A stretch of 64,000 nucleotides of DNA from DATBAT01 sp963824805 (lineage in GTDB: Bacteria; Acidobacteriota; Terriglobia; Terriglobales; Acidobacteriaceae), in assembly GCA_963824805.1 (NCBI GenBank), contig CAWGQZ010000087.1:1-64000 (forward strand). The letters are read 5' to 3'. Each line of letters begins with the position of its first letter. Position 1 is the stretch's first letter. Shown here one piece after another: positions 56,496 through 64,000 of this stretch. A program made the position numbers and the translations under genes. The notes under the pieces are model-generated. The model was not told where the DNA came from. It saw only the letters and a program-made list of their open reading frames with translations, and ran no database searches.

Positions 56496-57605
56496 ATGAA
56501 CGGAAAGTTTCGCGTCTTTGCCACTTGCGAGATCGGCGATGCAATAGATTTGTTGCGCGAGCGTGGATACGAAGTGGAGGTCTATCCCAGGCCGGAAGCT
56601 CCTCCCAAAAACCTGATTATCGAAAAAGTGAAATCAGGAATTGACGGCCTGATCACAACCCTGCGCGACAAGATCGATGGTGAGATATTCGACGCTGGCC
56701 GGGGCTCTTTGAAGGTGGTCGCGCAGATCGCCGTGGGTTTCGACAACATCAGCCGCGGCGACGCCAACCGCTGCAAAGTTCCCTTCACCCACACCGCCGA
56801 CGTTCTGACCGAAGCAACCGCCGAGTTCGCCTTCTTCATGATGGGCGCCTTGGCCCGCCGCCTGTGGAGTGCCGAGCACCTGACGCGAGAAAACAAGTGG
56901 GGATATTGGCATCCTTATCTGCCGTTTCTGGGCGATGAAGTTACCGGCAAAACAGTCGCTGTCATCGGCACCGGTAGAATTGGCCAGGCAATGATGAAGA
57001 AGTGCGCCGGCTTCGACATGAACATCCTGTGCTATACCCCGGAACCGCCGGTCGTCGAATATATCCAAGCAATGCAGCAGACGATGGACCTGCGCCACAC
57101 GCTCGGCATTTCCAAAGAAAAGAATTGGATTAAGATTTCCACGCTGGAGGACGCGTTACAACAGGCAGATTTCGTCAGCGTGCATGTTCCCCTGCTGCGG
57201 GAGAAAGACAGCCCCAATCCTACATATCACCTCTTCAATGAGAAAACCCTGCGTAGCATGAAGCCCACGGCATTTTTGATCAACACCTCACGCGGGCCAG
57301 TGGTTGACGAGAATGCTCTGGCAAAAGCGCTCAAGGAAAATTGGATTGCTGGCGCTGCTTTGGACGTTTATGAGGAGGAGCCGTTGCCGACAAATTCTCC
57401 CTTGCGCGATCCTGAGATCGAAGACCGCTGCCGCCTTCTGCCTCACTTCGCCAGCGCGGCAAAGATCACCCGGCTCTCGAGGGATCCGGAAAAAGGCATG
57501 GCAGGACGCACCGTTCAGGCTCTGATCGATGTGTTGGAAGGCAACTACGGTGGCGACGTCACCAAGATGCCGTATGTCGTCAACAAGGAAGCCTTCATCA
57601 AATAG
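56496..57605 (+). CDS. D-isomer-specific 2-hydroxyacid dehydrogenase
   Basis: 369 residues. The Rossmann motif is GKTVAVIGTGRIGQAMM. The catalytic triad is the Arg in NTSRGPVVDE region context (preceded by Arg near VAQIAVGFDNI), Glu in DVYEEEPLP and His in RLLPHFASA. The family reduces 2-keto acids or oxidises D-2-hydroxyacids with NAD(P)H. A 25-residue insertion after the NAD loop (VVEYIQAMQQTMDLRHTLG) is unusual for the smaller members. The substrate could be glyoxylate, hydroxypyruvate or phosphoglycerate and is not resolved. It is divergent from thrC. Confidence 0.88.
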   Translation: MNGKFRVFATCEIGDAIDLLRERGYEVEVYPRPEAPPKNLIIEKVKSGIDGLITTLRDKIDGEIFDAGRGSLKVVAQIAVGFDNISRGDANRCKVPFTHTADVLTEATAEFAFFMMGALARRLWSAEHLTRENKWGYWHPYLPFLGDEVTGKTVAVIGTGRIGQAMMKKCAGFDMNILCYTPEPPVVEYIQAMQQTMDLRHTLGISKEKNWIKISTLEDALQQADFVSVHVPLLREKDSPNPTYHLFNEKTLRSMKPTAFLINTSRGPVVDENALAKALKENWIAGAALDVYEEEPLPTNSPLRDPEIEDRCRLLPHFASAAKITRLSRDPEKGMAGRTVQALIDVLEGNYGGDVTKMPYVVNKEAFIK

Positions 57606-57619
57606 GTCTCCCTCAACCG

Positions 57620-58285
57620 CTAGCGGGACGTGCCGAGGTGAATCTTCGAGAGCAGTGTATGCGGGCCACCGTATAAGAACTCCAGCGCGATATTGCTTCC
57701 CATTACTCCCAATAGGCTGTAATTTCCCATGCGGAAAGCATCCTTGCCGTTGTAACGGTCCGGGTACCAGACATAAACCGCCGTCATCGTCCCCACGTAC
57801 GGCGCCGCAACCGCTGAGACCGAAAATCCGCGATGGCCATCTTCGCCTCGACGCGCCATTACCGTTGAAATCATCGCGTTGCCCAGTCGCGGCAAGATGC
57901 CTTTACAGGCACAGCGATAATAGAGCGTATCTTCTTGGAATACCTCGGCCATTCCATACCGGGCGGAGGTAGTTACCGCAGCGATGCCGAAGTTGGAAAT
58001 GAACCGTTTGCCAAATGCCTCCGCACCCTGGCCCCACTCGGGTGGTGTGCTGTCAGCTTGATTGATTCCCGCGACCAGAGCCGCACCCAAAATCGGATAA
58101 GGCCCAACGCTGTCGAAAATAAAATTGTGGAATTTGGTCCGTTCCGAAGGACGAACGTACGGTGGCGGGGATGTTGCGCGTACTGAGGACGGCGCCCCCG
58201 GAAGCTGATTGGCCGGCACAGCTTGAGCTACGCTCAGCGCCGATGAAGAGAAACTCAAGATGGCCAGAAATAAGTACTTCGTCAT
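57620..58285 (-). CDS. Secreted protein of unknown function
   Basis: 221 residues from ATG 58285, with ATCGGGG just upstream. It gives a good signal peptide (KYLFLAILSFSSSALSVAQA), whereas an in-frame start at 58558 would add an implausible tail. The mature chain has TKFHNFIFDSVGPYPILG, an EDTLYYRCACKG segment with two cysteines, and several glycine/aromatic-rich membrane-like stretches (AAPYVGTMTAVYVWY). It resembles a recurring acidobacterial family without a known role. It is convergent with the dehydrogenase gene (14 bases). Confidence 0.72.
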   Translation of the reverse strand: MTKYLFLAILSFSSSALSVAQAVPANQLPGAPSSVRATSPPPYVRPSERTKFHNFIFDSVGPYPILGAALVAGINQADSTPPEWGQGAEAFGKRFISNFGIAAVTTSARYGMAEVFQEDTLYYRCACKGILPRLGNAMISTVMARRGEDGHRGFSVSAVAAPYVGTMTAVYVWYPDRYNGKDAFRMGNYSLLGVMGSNIALEFLYGGPHTLLSKIHLGTSR

Positions 58286-58466
58286 AAACCCCGATCTTCC
58301 AGCAGAGCGGAATTGATTCTGTGCCTTCATCTTTGCACAATATGTGCGCAAGGAGATCAAGTTGCGTAGGGACCTTCGGTACAGCGGGAACAAATGTGGG
58401 AAGCCAACGCAGTTGCCGGACGATCCTCCCCCAAAACTTGTCATCCTGAGGAGCGCTTTTGCGCGG

Positions 58467-58508
58467 AAGGATCCCTCCCGCCAGTCAGTGCCGTCGCGAG
58501 GGATCCTT
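58467..58508. repeat. Dispersed palindromic repeat (REP-like)
   Basis: AAGGATCCCTC pairs perfectly with GAGGGATCCTT across a 20-base spacer. It is preceded by a smaller GCGC-TTTT-GCGC hairpin at 58453-58464. The TCATCCTGAGGAGCG start and GGATCC core are typical of short intergenic repeats seen many times per genome in this phylum. Confidence 0.7.
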
Positions 58509-58533
58509 CGCATGACATTCGAGACCCACTCAA

Positions 58534-59319
58534 TCACTTCCCCAGCAAATTCCTCCACCGCTCCCAGGCATCACTGCGAGCCTTCTTATTGGCGTCGTTA
58601 GCGTCCGGGGCCTCCCCAGCCCGCATAAAGCCATGTCCGGCACCTTCATACGTCACCGGTTCAAATGTCTTTCCGGCCGCCTTCATTTGCGCGACGGCAT
58701 CCGGAAGTGTGGCACCGATCCGCGCGTCGTTGCCGGCATAGAACCCATACACTGGAGCCTTAATCCGCGCCATCGCGTCCTTGTCCGGCGGCGGCCCATA
58801 AAATACAAACGCCCCCGCCAGGTCTCCGCGATTGGTAGCGAAGCGGAACGTCTGCCCGCCACCCCAGCAAAAACCACCCACGAACAACTTGCCATTCGAG
58901 GACGGAATCTTGTTGGCATAGTCAGAGACTGCGTTCAAGTCAGCCGTTACCTGGTCCGGATTCAGATGACTGACCGCCTCGGTGACCTTATCCTGGGAGA
59001 ATTCCGTGCTGCGCCCGCCATTCGGCCCCATACCTGATAACAGATCCGGGGCCACCGCGATATAGCCGGCGGCTGCAACCTGGTCGGCCAGGTCCTGCAC
59101 CCAGTCCGACATGCCGAAGATTTCGTGGATCAACACCACCACCGGCCGCTTTTCCTTCGACTCGGGATACACCACGAATGTCTCCACCGAGCGTCCATCG
59201 TGTTTCACCGTCACCCACTCCCGGTGGCGCGGTGACTTTTCCAGTTGCGTACGCGCCCAATCCTGTGCCCAAAGCGATTGTGCCGCGATAACCAGCAGTA
59301 AGATAACGATGCGTTTCAT
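58534..59319 (-). CDS. Dienelactone hydrolase family protein, exported
   Basis: 261 residues with a signal peptide (RIVILLLVIAAQSLWA). It has the DLH-type alpha/beta hydrolase features: VVLIHEIFGMSDWVQDLAD near the start, nucleophile Cys in GGFCWGGGQTF and His in GAGHGFMRAG. In the true dienelactone hydrolases these act on dienelactone. In exported homologues the substrate is unknown and may be another ester. The signal peptide makes a periplasmic location likely. It lies alone between a repeat element and a DinB gene. Confidence 0.9.
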   Translation of the reverse strand: MKRIVILLLVIAAQSLWAQDWARTQLEKSPRHREWVTVKHDGRSVETFVVYPESKEKRPVVVLIHEIFGMSDWVQDLADQVAAAGYIAVAPDLLSGMGPNGGRSTEFSQDKVTEAVSHLNPDQVTADLNAVSDYANKIPSSNGKLFVGGFCWGGGQTFRFATNRGDLAGAFVFYGPPPDKDAMARIKAPVYGFYAGNDARIGATLPDAVAQMKAAGKTFEPVTYEGAGHGFMRAGEAPDANDANKKARSDAWERWRNLLGK

Positions 59320-59367
59320 AGTTCCTCTTTCTTTTATCCAAAGATTTTGCCGGCCGAAATTGCTGTA

Positions 59368-59910
59368 TTAACCAGAACTGTGTCCGGTGCACTGCAATAC
59401 GCCCAGATAGAGACTCCAAGGCCCAACTGCTTCTCTATATTGATAGGCGAGTATCCGGGAAATCTGATGCAGATGAGTCAGGTCATGCGTTGCCCAAGTG
59501 GAGAGCAGTTGTGCCAGCGTCACGACTCCCAGGACAGGATGCCGTCCTCGGCGCTCGAAATCCTCCGGCCCCAGCTTTAAAGCGTGCAACTCTTTCAAGT
59601 TTTCGGAACGAACTCGGGCGAATTCTTCCAGCAACTGCTCCAGCGATTTCGTACGTGGCCCCCGCTTGTGTCCCCCGCGATCAAATGGTCGGAATGTTTC
59701 ATTCTCTCCGAATTCGAGAATCATCCTTACCCGCGGAATCCAGTCGGTACCTTCGCCGTGAATAAGATGCTCGACCACTTCGGTCGCGCTCCAGGTCTTT
59801 TCCCCTTCATCCCGCAAGACCCAGTCTTCCGGCAAGCCGCGCAGCAGCGCATCGAGAGCCGCCGGCGTACGAGTGAGCAGCGAAATTGTCTGCTTTAAAT
59901 TATGTCCCAT
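59368..59910 (-). CDS. DinB family protein (DUF664/DinB_2 type)
   Basis: 180 residues from ATG 59910, with GAGG six bases upstream. ATG 59913 is equally possible. The His ligands are in WSATEVVEHLIHGEGTDW and near the C-terminus (THDLTHLHQISRIL). The protein has no signal peptide. It is about 50 bases from the dienelactone hydrolase start on the same strand but is not clearly linked in function. Confidence 0.88.
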   Translation of the reverse strand: MGHNLKQTISLLTRTPAALDALLRGLPEDWVLRDEGEKTWSATEVVEHLIHGEGTDWIPRVRMILEFGENETFRPFDRGGHKRGPRTKSLEQLLEEFARVRSENLKELHALKLGPEDFERRGRHPVLGVVTLAQLLSTWATHDLTHLHQISRILAYQYREAVGPWSLYLGVLQCTGHSSG

Positions 59911-60071
59911 CATGTTCCTCAAAAATGGAAACCGGTTCGCCGATCATCCTAGCTACCTAGTGCCGTCTCCTTCAAGCGCCGCCTAGGAACCCCCACAAAG
60001 CCGCTGTCGACAAGGACAAAGTATCGGTATAAGCTAAGCGGCATTTTGAACTAGGAATCGAGATTAAGCAT

Positions 60072-60941
60072 TTGAAGAATCTGGTTAGAAACGGCCGCTT
60101 CTGGTGCAGCGTCACTGTTGCTTTGTTCCTCGCTGCACTCTCTTGTCCGGCCCATGCCGCTGACAAAAATCCGGACGATCTCATCGCCAAACATCTTAAT
60201 TCAATCGGCACCGCGGAGGCTCGCTCCGCTCTTAAGTCGCTCGCCATCCAGGGCACTCTACGCTTCAAGATATTGGTCGGCGGGGCTGGTGAAGCTGTCG
60301 GCAGCTGGGGACGCGTATCTGAACTGCGCAAATCAAACTTCGTGATGCGCTTCGGAACCGGGAACTGGCGTGGGGAACAATTTATCTACGACGGCAACAA
60401 ACCCACGTTTGCGGCCGCGACTCTCACTCACGAGTACACCACCTTCGCACAGTTCGTCAGCGGCCATGACTTCATCATCAAAGACGGCGTCCTGGGAGGA
60501 ATACTCTCCACGGCCTGGGCGCTTGAAAACCTCGACCCAAACCGGCTCAAGCTCCACTCCATAGGGCACAAAAAAATAGATGGCCACGAAATGGATGGTA
60601 TCGAGTGTTTTCCAAAGGGCGGCAGTGATATGACGGTCAAGATGTATTTTGACCCTGACACCCACCGTCATATAATGACCATCTATTCAGTCGAGAACGT
60701 ACCCCGGAACGTCGACAACGGCATCAACCGCAGCGCTCAGCAACAACAGCTTCGCTATACCATCGAAGAACACTTCAGCGAATTCCAGCCCTTCGAGGCG
60801 ATCATGCTGCCGCATCATTACGATCTCCAGTACACCGAGGAGCTGCAGAATGGCTCAACCCGCATCTACGATTGGGACATGACCGCCGACAACATTCACA
60901 GCAATGTCCAGCTTGATCCGTCGAATTTTCAGCTTAAGTAG
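60072..60941 (+). CDS. Secreted protein of unknown function
   Basis: 289 residues from TTG 60072. A clear signal peptide (FWCSVTVALFLAALSCPAHA) follows a basic N-terminus. The mature part is beta-rich (GTLRFKILVGGAGEAVGSWG, KLHSIGHKKIDGHEMDGIE) and resembles lipoprotein-carrier (LolA/LolB-like) folds in general style, but no family assignment is firm. It sits between the DinB gene and an inverted repeat at 61140. Confidence 0.72.
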   Translation: MKNLVRNGRFWCSVTVALFLAALSCPAHAADKNPDDLIAKHLNSIGTAEARSALKSLAIQGTLRFKILVGGAGEAVGSWGRVSELRKSNFVMRFGTGNWRGEQFIYDGNKPTFAAATLTHEYTTFAQFVSGHDFIIKDGVLGGILSTAWALENLDPNRLKLHSIGHKKIDGHEMDGIECFPKGGSDMTVKMYFDPDTHRHIMTIYSVENVPRNVDNGINRSAQQQQLRYTIEEHFSEFQPFEAIMLPHHYDLQYTEELQNGSTRIYDWDMTADNIHSNVQLDPSNFQLK

Positions 60942-61139
60942 CTTGCGGATCCAACAACATGCCCGTCCAGAGGCGCGTCTGGGCTGCGTCCCCGACCTGA
61001 AGTGTTGCGGCTCTCCGCCAGAGTCAATATTTGAGTCCGCAGGGAACGCCGAATGCGTCAATCTGCTTTAGGCGCTGTCAGCAGGTTTCCTCTTTCTGCA
61101 GATAGCTGTCAGAAGGACCATCGAATTCGGATGCTGCCG

Positions 61140-61172
61140 CCCCACTTCTCGCGAAGTACGCGAGAAATGGGG
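61140..61172. repeat. Perfect inverted repeat (REP-like)
   Basis: CCCCA-c-TTCTCGCG pairs with CGCGAGAA-a-TGGGG across a 5-base loop. There is no T tract. The CCCACTTCTCGCG core is the type of dispersed element found between genes in Acidobacteriota. Confidence 0.7.
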
Positions 61173-61200
61173 CACCCGCTTCCCTTACTGGCTAGAGCTA

Positions 61201-61659
61201 CTACCTTGAACGGTTTGCCGAGATCACCAACATCGACAAGCCTTTGGGAGGCACTAATTCTCTGGTGTCACCTGCGTCTCGCTGGTCAGCGAGTAAGGTG
61301 ACTCCTTCGATGCCGGCTGCTTGCACCGCATCTATGACTTTGACGACGCTGGCATAGGGAGTGCGAGCATCCGCCTTGATGTAGAGGACCTTGGTTTTCT
61401 TTCCCGCCTCTTTGAGTTGCTTTGCCAAGTCGGCGGGTCTGATGGGATTGGTTCGCAGATACGTAGTGCCGTCTTGCGTGATGGCGACGACCAAGGCATC
61501 TTCTTTGTCGGCATTGGGTACGGCCACGGCATTACTGGTAGCGGGCATTTGGACGCTGATGCCGCGTCGCATCGGGACCGACGGCGATTGCGCAACGGAC
61601 CGCAGTGTGACGCCCGCTAGAGTGAGAGTGATCAAACATATTCGGAGGACGTACTTCAT
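61201..61659 (-). CDS. ExbD/TolR-like periplasmic domain protein without channel aspartate
   Basis: 152 residues. AAAGGAG lies upstream of the ATG. The C-terminal part matches the ExbD/TolR periplasmic domain (ALVVAITQDGTTYL, then KKTKVLYIKADARTPYASVVKVIDAVQAAGIEGVTLLADQ). Compared with the true TolR at 63276, the N-terminal membrane helix with the conserved Asp (LVDVVLVLLIIF) is missing and is replaced by a signal-peptide-like segment (YVLRICLITLTLAGVTLRSVAQ). The protein is therefore unlikely to form a proton channel by itself. A palindromic operator-like element lies directly upstream. Confidence 0.82.
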   Translation of the reverse strand: MKYVLRICLITLTLAGVTLRSVAQSPSVPMRRGISVQMPATSNAVAVPNADKEDALVVAITQDGTTYLRTNPIRPADLAKQLKEAGKKTKVLYIKADARTPYASVVKVIDAVQAAGIEGVTLLADQRDAGDTRELVPPKGLSMLVISANRSR

Positions 61660-61680
61660 GGCTTGCTCCTTTTGCTTCTC

Positions 61681-61712
61681 CTAGTGTTCTATATAACTAG
61701 TACACTAGTCAA
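61681..61712 (-). promoter_or_regulatory. Palindromic operator-like element over the start region of the ExbD-like gene
   Basis: A nearly symmetric 28-base element runs from CTAGTG (61681) to CACTAG (61708), with an inner ACTAGT-AC-ACTAGT repeat (61696-61709). Candidate promoter boxes on the minus strand are TTGACT (61707-61712) and TATATA (61690-61695). The symmetry suggests a dimeric repressor site, for example of a GntR, PadR or BlaI type. No such regulator gene is in the window. Confidence 0.5.
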
Positions 61713-61809
61713 GAGCAAAATTTGTGCAACGCGAGCAAATGTTTCTGGGTCGTGCCCAGCCCTACCCAATGGCCAGCGCGCTACGATTCTTGATTTTCGG
61801 GAAGGCCGG

Positions 61810-62385
61810 CTAAGCCGCCTGGCTTTCGGCAGCTCGACGAATGACCCAAGCTTGCCACAGGTGGCGCTTCTCATGCGCCGCGATGACGTGCAGGCCGGTA
61901 GCGAGGGAAAGGCGGATACCGGGCAAGAGGGGGTTTGGAAATCGGACCGTGGCCAGGTCTAGTCTGGAATGGTCGCGAAGAAAGGCGCGCACCTCATCCT
62001 GGGAGGCCCGAAAACTGGCGAAGGCGGTTGATAGGAAGGGAGCCGCGCCGGGCTGGATGATTCGCTGTGCCTTGAATCGAAACGGCCTCCTCGCAGGTGG
62101 TGCTATGGTTTTCACGAACCATCGTCCTACCAATCCTGGGATGGCCGGCCTGCGCCGGAGCCGGCTTTTCTCCCGAGCGCGAATAGCCGCGCCCTCCATT
62201 GCGCCCATATAGATACGGTTGGTGATGGCAAGATGGTCAAAACATTGAGCCACGCTCCACGAATCGCAGCGGGCGCGCCAACAGCCGTGTTCCTCGCTGA
62301 GACCTGCCACCAAATGCTGGGCGTCACGGTCGACTGCGTCGAGTTGTTGCTCTAGATCTTTGATGTCAGACGCAGGCTCTTCCAT
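61810..62385 (-). CDS. DinB-like four-helix protein
   Basis: 191 residues from ATG 62385, with AAGGGAA just upstream. A longer frame to 62439 is possible. The His motif pattern is WSVAQCFDHLAITN in the first half and GLHVIAAHEKRHLWQAW near the end. Basic stretches (REKSRLRRRP) are unusual. It is the fifth DinB-like gene in 18 kb. It lies upstream of the ExbD-like gene on the same strand, but a palindromic element separates them. Confidence 0.8.
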   Translation of the reverse strand: MEEPASDIKDLEQQLDAVDRDAQHLVAGLSEEHGCWRARCDSWSVAQCFDHLAITNRIYMGAMEGAAIRAREKSRLRRRPAIPGLVGRWFVKTIAPPARRPFRFKAQRIIQPGAAPFLSTAFASFRASQDEVRAFLRDHSRLDLATVRFPNPLLPGIRLSLATGLHVIAAHEKRHLWQAWVIRRAAESQAA

Positions 62386-62500
62386 TTCCCTTACGGTAGA
62401 GCATGAAGGGGCGAACTGCCAATAGGCTCTATTGTCCAAATTCCTGTTGACGTATTCTCGCTAGTGAACCAACGTGCTAAATGAAATTCCCGCATCTAGG

Positions 62501-62529
62501 TAGAACCCACCATCCATTATCCCTATAAT
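62501..62529 (+). promoter_or_regulatory. Candidate promoter of the tolQ-tolR-tonB operon
   Basis: A perfect TATAAT (62524-62529) lies 27 bases before the tolQ ATG, with the weak TAGAAC (62501-62506) at 17 bases spacing as a possible -35. Confidence 0.45.
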
Positions 62530-62556
62530 CGAACACAAGGTTTTCTCTAAACAATC

Positions 62557-63276
62557 ATGCACTTCTATCCCCTGCTTGCTCTTTTCGTTGGCGGCGAGAT
62601 CGTCGATTTGGTGGGCGAAACCGGCCCGGTCGCTAAAACTGTGCTCGTTCTGTTACTGATCTTCAGCCTGATTTCATGGGCTATCATTCTTTCCAAGTGG
62701 GGAGTGCTGCGGCGGGCGCGGGTGCAGAGTGGACGCTTTCTGCGCGCCTTCCGGAAGGCACAGCGCTTGCAGGATGTTGCCGCCGTGGCTGATCAGTTCC
62801 GTCCCAGCCCTCTGGTAGGAGTCTTCGAGGGCGGGTTCGAGGAATTCCGCCGCCAGATGGGCAACAACGGCACCGTGGTGAGCGTGACCGCGGTGCAGCG
62901 CGCCATGCAGATTGCAAATTCGGAAGAGCTGACGCGGTTCGAGCGCAATCTTCCCTGGCTGGCGATCACCGGCGCGGTCACTCCGTTTGTCGGGCTCTTC
63001 GGCACCGTATGGGGCATCATCGATGCCTTTCACGGACTGGGCACTGCCGGCGCCGCAACATTGCGCGCAGTTGCTCCTGGTATTTCGGAAGCTCTTATTA
63101 CTACCGCCGCGGGTCTGGCGGCCGCCATCCCCGCCGTCATTGCTTATAACCTGATTGGCGGATCGATTCGAGAGTTTGCTTCCCGCGGGGACGACTTCGC
63201 GCTGGAAATGTTAAATGCCGTTGAGCGCCAGCAGCCCCAGGGTTCCTATCGCACAGCAGAAGAGGTCCGGCGCTAA
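62557..63276 (+). CDS. TolQ/ExbB family proton channel protein
   Basis: 239 residues. Three membrane segments are predicted: residues near 25-45 (AKTVLVLLLIFSLISWAIIL), about 140-165 (WLAITGAVTPFVGLFGTVWG) and about 175-205 (GISEALITTAAGLAAAIPAVIAY). The MotA/TolQ/ExbB signatures are clear. Its pore partner is TolR, encoded next with only an overlap of a base. It harvests proton-motive force for a TonB- or TolA-type envelope protein. ATG 62557 lies after a TATAAT box. Confidence 0.95.
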   Translation: MHFYPLLALFVGGEIVDLVGETGPVAKTVLVLLLIFSLISWAIILSKWGVLRRARVQSGRFLRAFRKAQRLQDVAAVADQFRPSPLVGVFEGGFEEFRRQMGNNGTVVSVTAVQRAMQIANSEELTRFERNLPWLAITGAVTPFVGLFGTVWGIIDAFHGLGTAGAATLRAVAPGISEALITTAAGLAAAIPAVIAYNLIGGSIREFASRGDDFALEMLNAVERQQPQGSYRTAEEVRR

Positions 63277-63698
63277 TGGCTTTCACGGCTGCCAACGGAC
63301 GTACCCAGACTTCAATGTCCGACATCAACATCACGCCGCTGGTCGACGTGGTGCTGGTGCTGCTCATCATCTTCATGGTGACGGCCCCGGTGTTGCAGTC
63401 TGGGATTGAAGTCAACGTGCCTAAGACCCGTACCGTGAAGGAGATCACCGAAGAGCGCATGGTGATCTCGATCGACAAGCAACAGCGTGTCTTCATGGGC
63501 AACGATCCGGTTAACATCAACGAAATCGGAGAGAGGTTGCACCAGAAGGTGCGCGATCCGTCGCGCCAGTTCATCTTTGTGCGCGCGGATGAGGACGTGC
63601 CCTTCGGAGCTTTTGCCACGGTCATGGACGCGGTGAAGAGTTCCGGAATCACAAACGTCAGCATTGTGACCCAGCCGCTGCAGAGCCATGGCAAGTAG
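63276..63698 (+). CDS. TolR/ExbD family protein
   Basis: 140 residues. A short cytoplasmic N-terminus with the SDINITPLVDVVLVLLIIF motif includes the conserved proton-translocating Asp in the single membrane helix. The periplasmic domain follows (EVNVPKTRTVKEIT and FIFVRADEDVPFGAFATVMDAVKSSG). It is the partner of TolQ/ExbB and its ATG overlaps the stop of that gene. The next gene starts within its last 11 bases. Confidence 0.95.
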   Translation: MAFTAANGRTQTSMSDINITPLVDVVLVLLIIFMVTAPVLQSGIEVNVPKTRTVKEITEERMVISIDKQQRVFMGNDPVNINEIGERLHQKVRDPSRQFIFVRADEDVPFGAFATVMDAVKSSGITNVSIVTQPLQSHGK

Positions 63699-64000
63699 CG
63701 CAGAAATCTTTTTCGAGCACGACCGCTGGGCAAGAAACCTTACCTGGTCGGCGGTACTGCACGTCGCGATTGCCGCAGCCATCGTCGGCTACGCGGTATT
63801 TGCGCCCAGTAATAGCGGCTCGGGATGGGGTGCGGGCGGCGGTGGTGACGCCATTGGCGTCAATCTGGTGAGCACCGTTCCCTTGCCTGCGACGCATGCG
63901 GAAAAAGAACAGGTCCTGGCCAACGAGTCGAAGGGTGTAGCGCAGTCGCTGCCCAAGCCGGAGGAAAAGGTCGAGCCGGAAGCAATCGAGATTCCGGACA
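63688..64000 (+). CDS. TonB/TolA-like energy transducer, cut by the window end
   Basis: The first 104 codons are open to the last base. ATG 63688 overlaps the tolR-like gene. After a short N-terminus (SSAEIFFEHDRWARN) comes one membrane helix (LTWSAVLHVAIAAAIVGYAVF), then a Gly/Ser-rich stretch and a Pro/Lys/Glu-rich linker (PKPEEKVEPE), as in TonB and TolA. The C-terminal TonB domain that would decide between them is outside the window. Confidence 0.8.
   Translation, partial: MASSAEIFFEHDRWARNLTWSAVLHVAIAAAIVGYAVFAPSNSGSGWGAGGGGDAIGVNLVSTVPLPATHAEKEQVLANESKGVAQSLPKPEEKVEPEAIEIPD

Overview
This window looks like a chromosomal segment of an Acidobacteriota bacterium (class Terriglobia, Koribacter-like). 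That placement is an inference. It rests on moderately high GC, the DUF1800 plus Tat-exported DUF1501 pair, a fused LptF-LptG permease, repeated DinB-fold proteins, dispersed palindromic repeats of a style common in that phylum, and several small secreted families. Most of the window is ordinary core genome. I see no prophage, transposase, CRISPR array, tRNA or rRNA.

Layout. 1-3.5 kb: broken DUF1800 gene and DUF1501 gene. 3.55-3.66 kb: SRP RNA on the minus strand. 4.3-7.2 kb: LptF-LptG fusion and lspA. 7.4-10.8 kb (minus): GAF protein and a frameshifted lytic transglycosylase. 11.1-12.4 kb: ECF sigma factor, zinc-finger anti-sigma factor and a small CxxC protein. 12.6-16.9 kb (minus): phoH, ybeY, corC-like, era and an RsbW-type ATPase, with a terminator between phoH and ybeY. 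17.3-20.2 kb: phosphate transporter with its DUF47 partner, then a frameshifted ribBA-like gene. 20.6-22.6 kb: exported S9 peptidase. 22.9-27.2 kb: five poorly characterised secreted or membrane proteins, one with a Met/His-rich probable metal-binding loop. 27.4-31.3 kb (minus): ccsA/hemX-hemA-hemC-hemD. 31.4-34.9 kb (minus): M28 peptidase, class A serine hydrolase and a small coupled protein. 35-41.6 kb (minus): glpF-glpK-glpD, a REC-PilZ regulator, OsmC, EamA and a small membrane protein. 41.7-53.4 kb: class C-type serine hydrolase divergent from a lone ketoacyl synthase, DinB proteins, a REC protein, a Ser/Thr kinase, a PIG-L protein, an amino-acid permease and an MFS transporter. 53.4-62.4 kb: more DinB proteins, thrB, thrC, a 2-hydroxyacid dehydrogenase, a dienelactone hydrolase, secreted unknowns and an ExbD-like periplasmic protein. 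62.6-64 kb: the start of a tolQ-tolR-tonB operon, cut by the window end.

Sequence quality is a major feature. At least seven genes that should be single reading frames are broken by one-base indels (DUF1800, transglycosylase, ribBA, a membrane protein, two DinB genes, thrC), two of them at C/G homopolymers. Housekeeping genes such as thrC and ribBA are among them, so I think assembly or read errors are more likely than real decay.

The items most worth following up are the ExbD-like protein that lacks the channel aspartate and has a palindromic operator over its start region, the GTP cyclohydrolase II half of RibBA that lacks canonical catalytic motifs, and the Met/His-rich membrane protein in the 22.9-27.2 kb unknown cluster.
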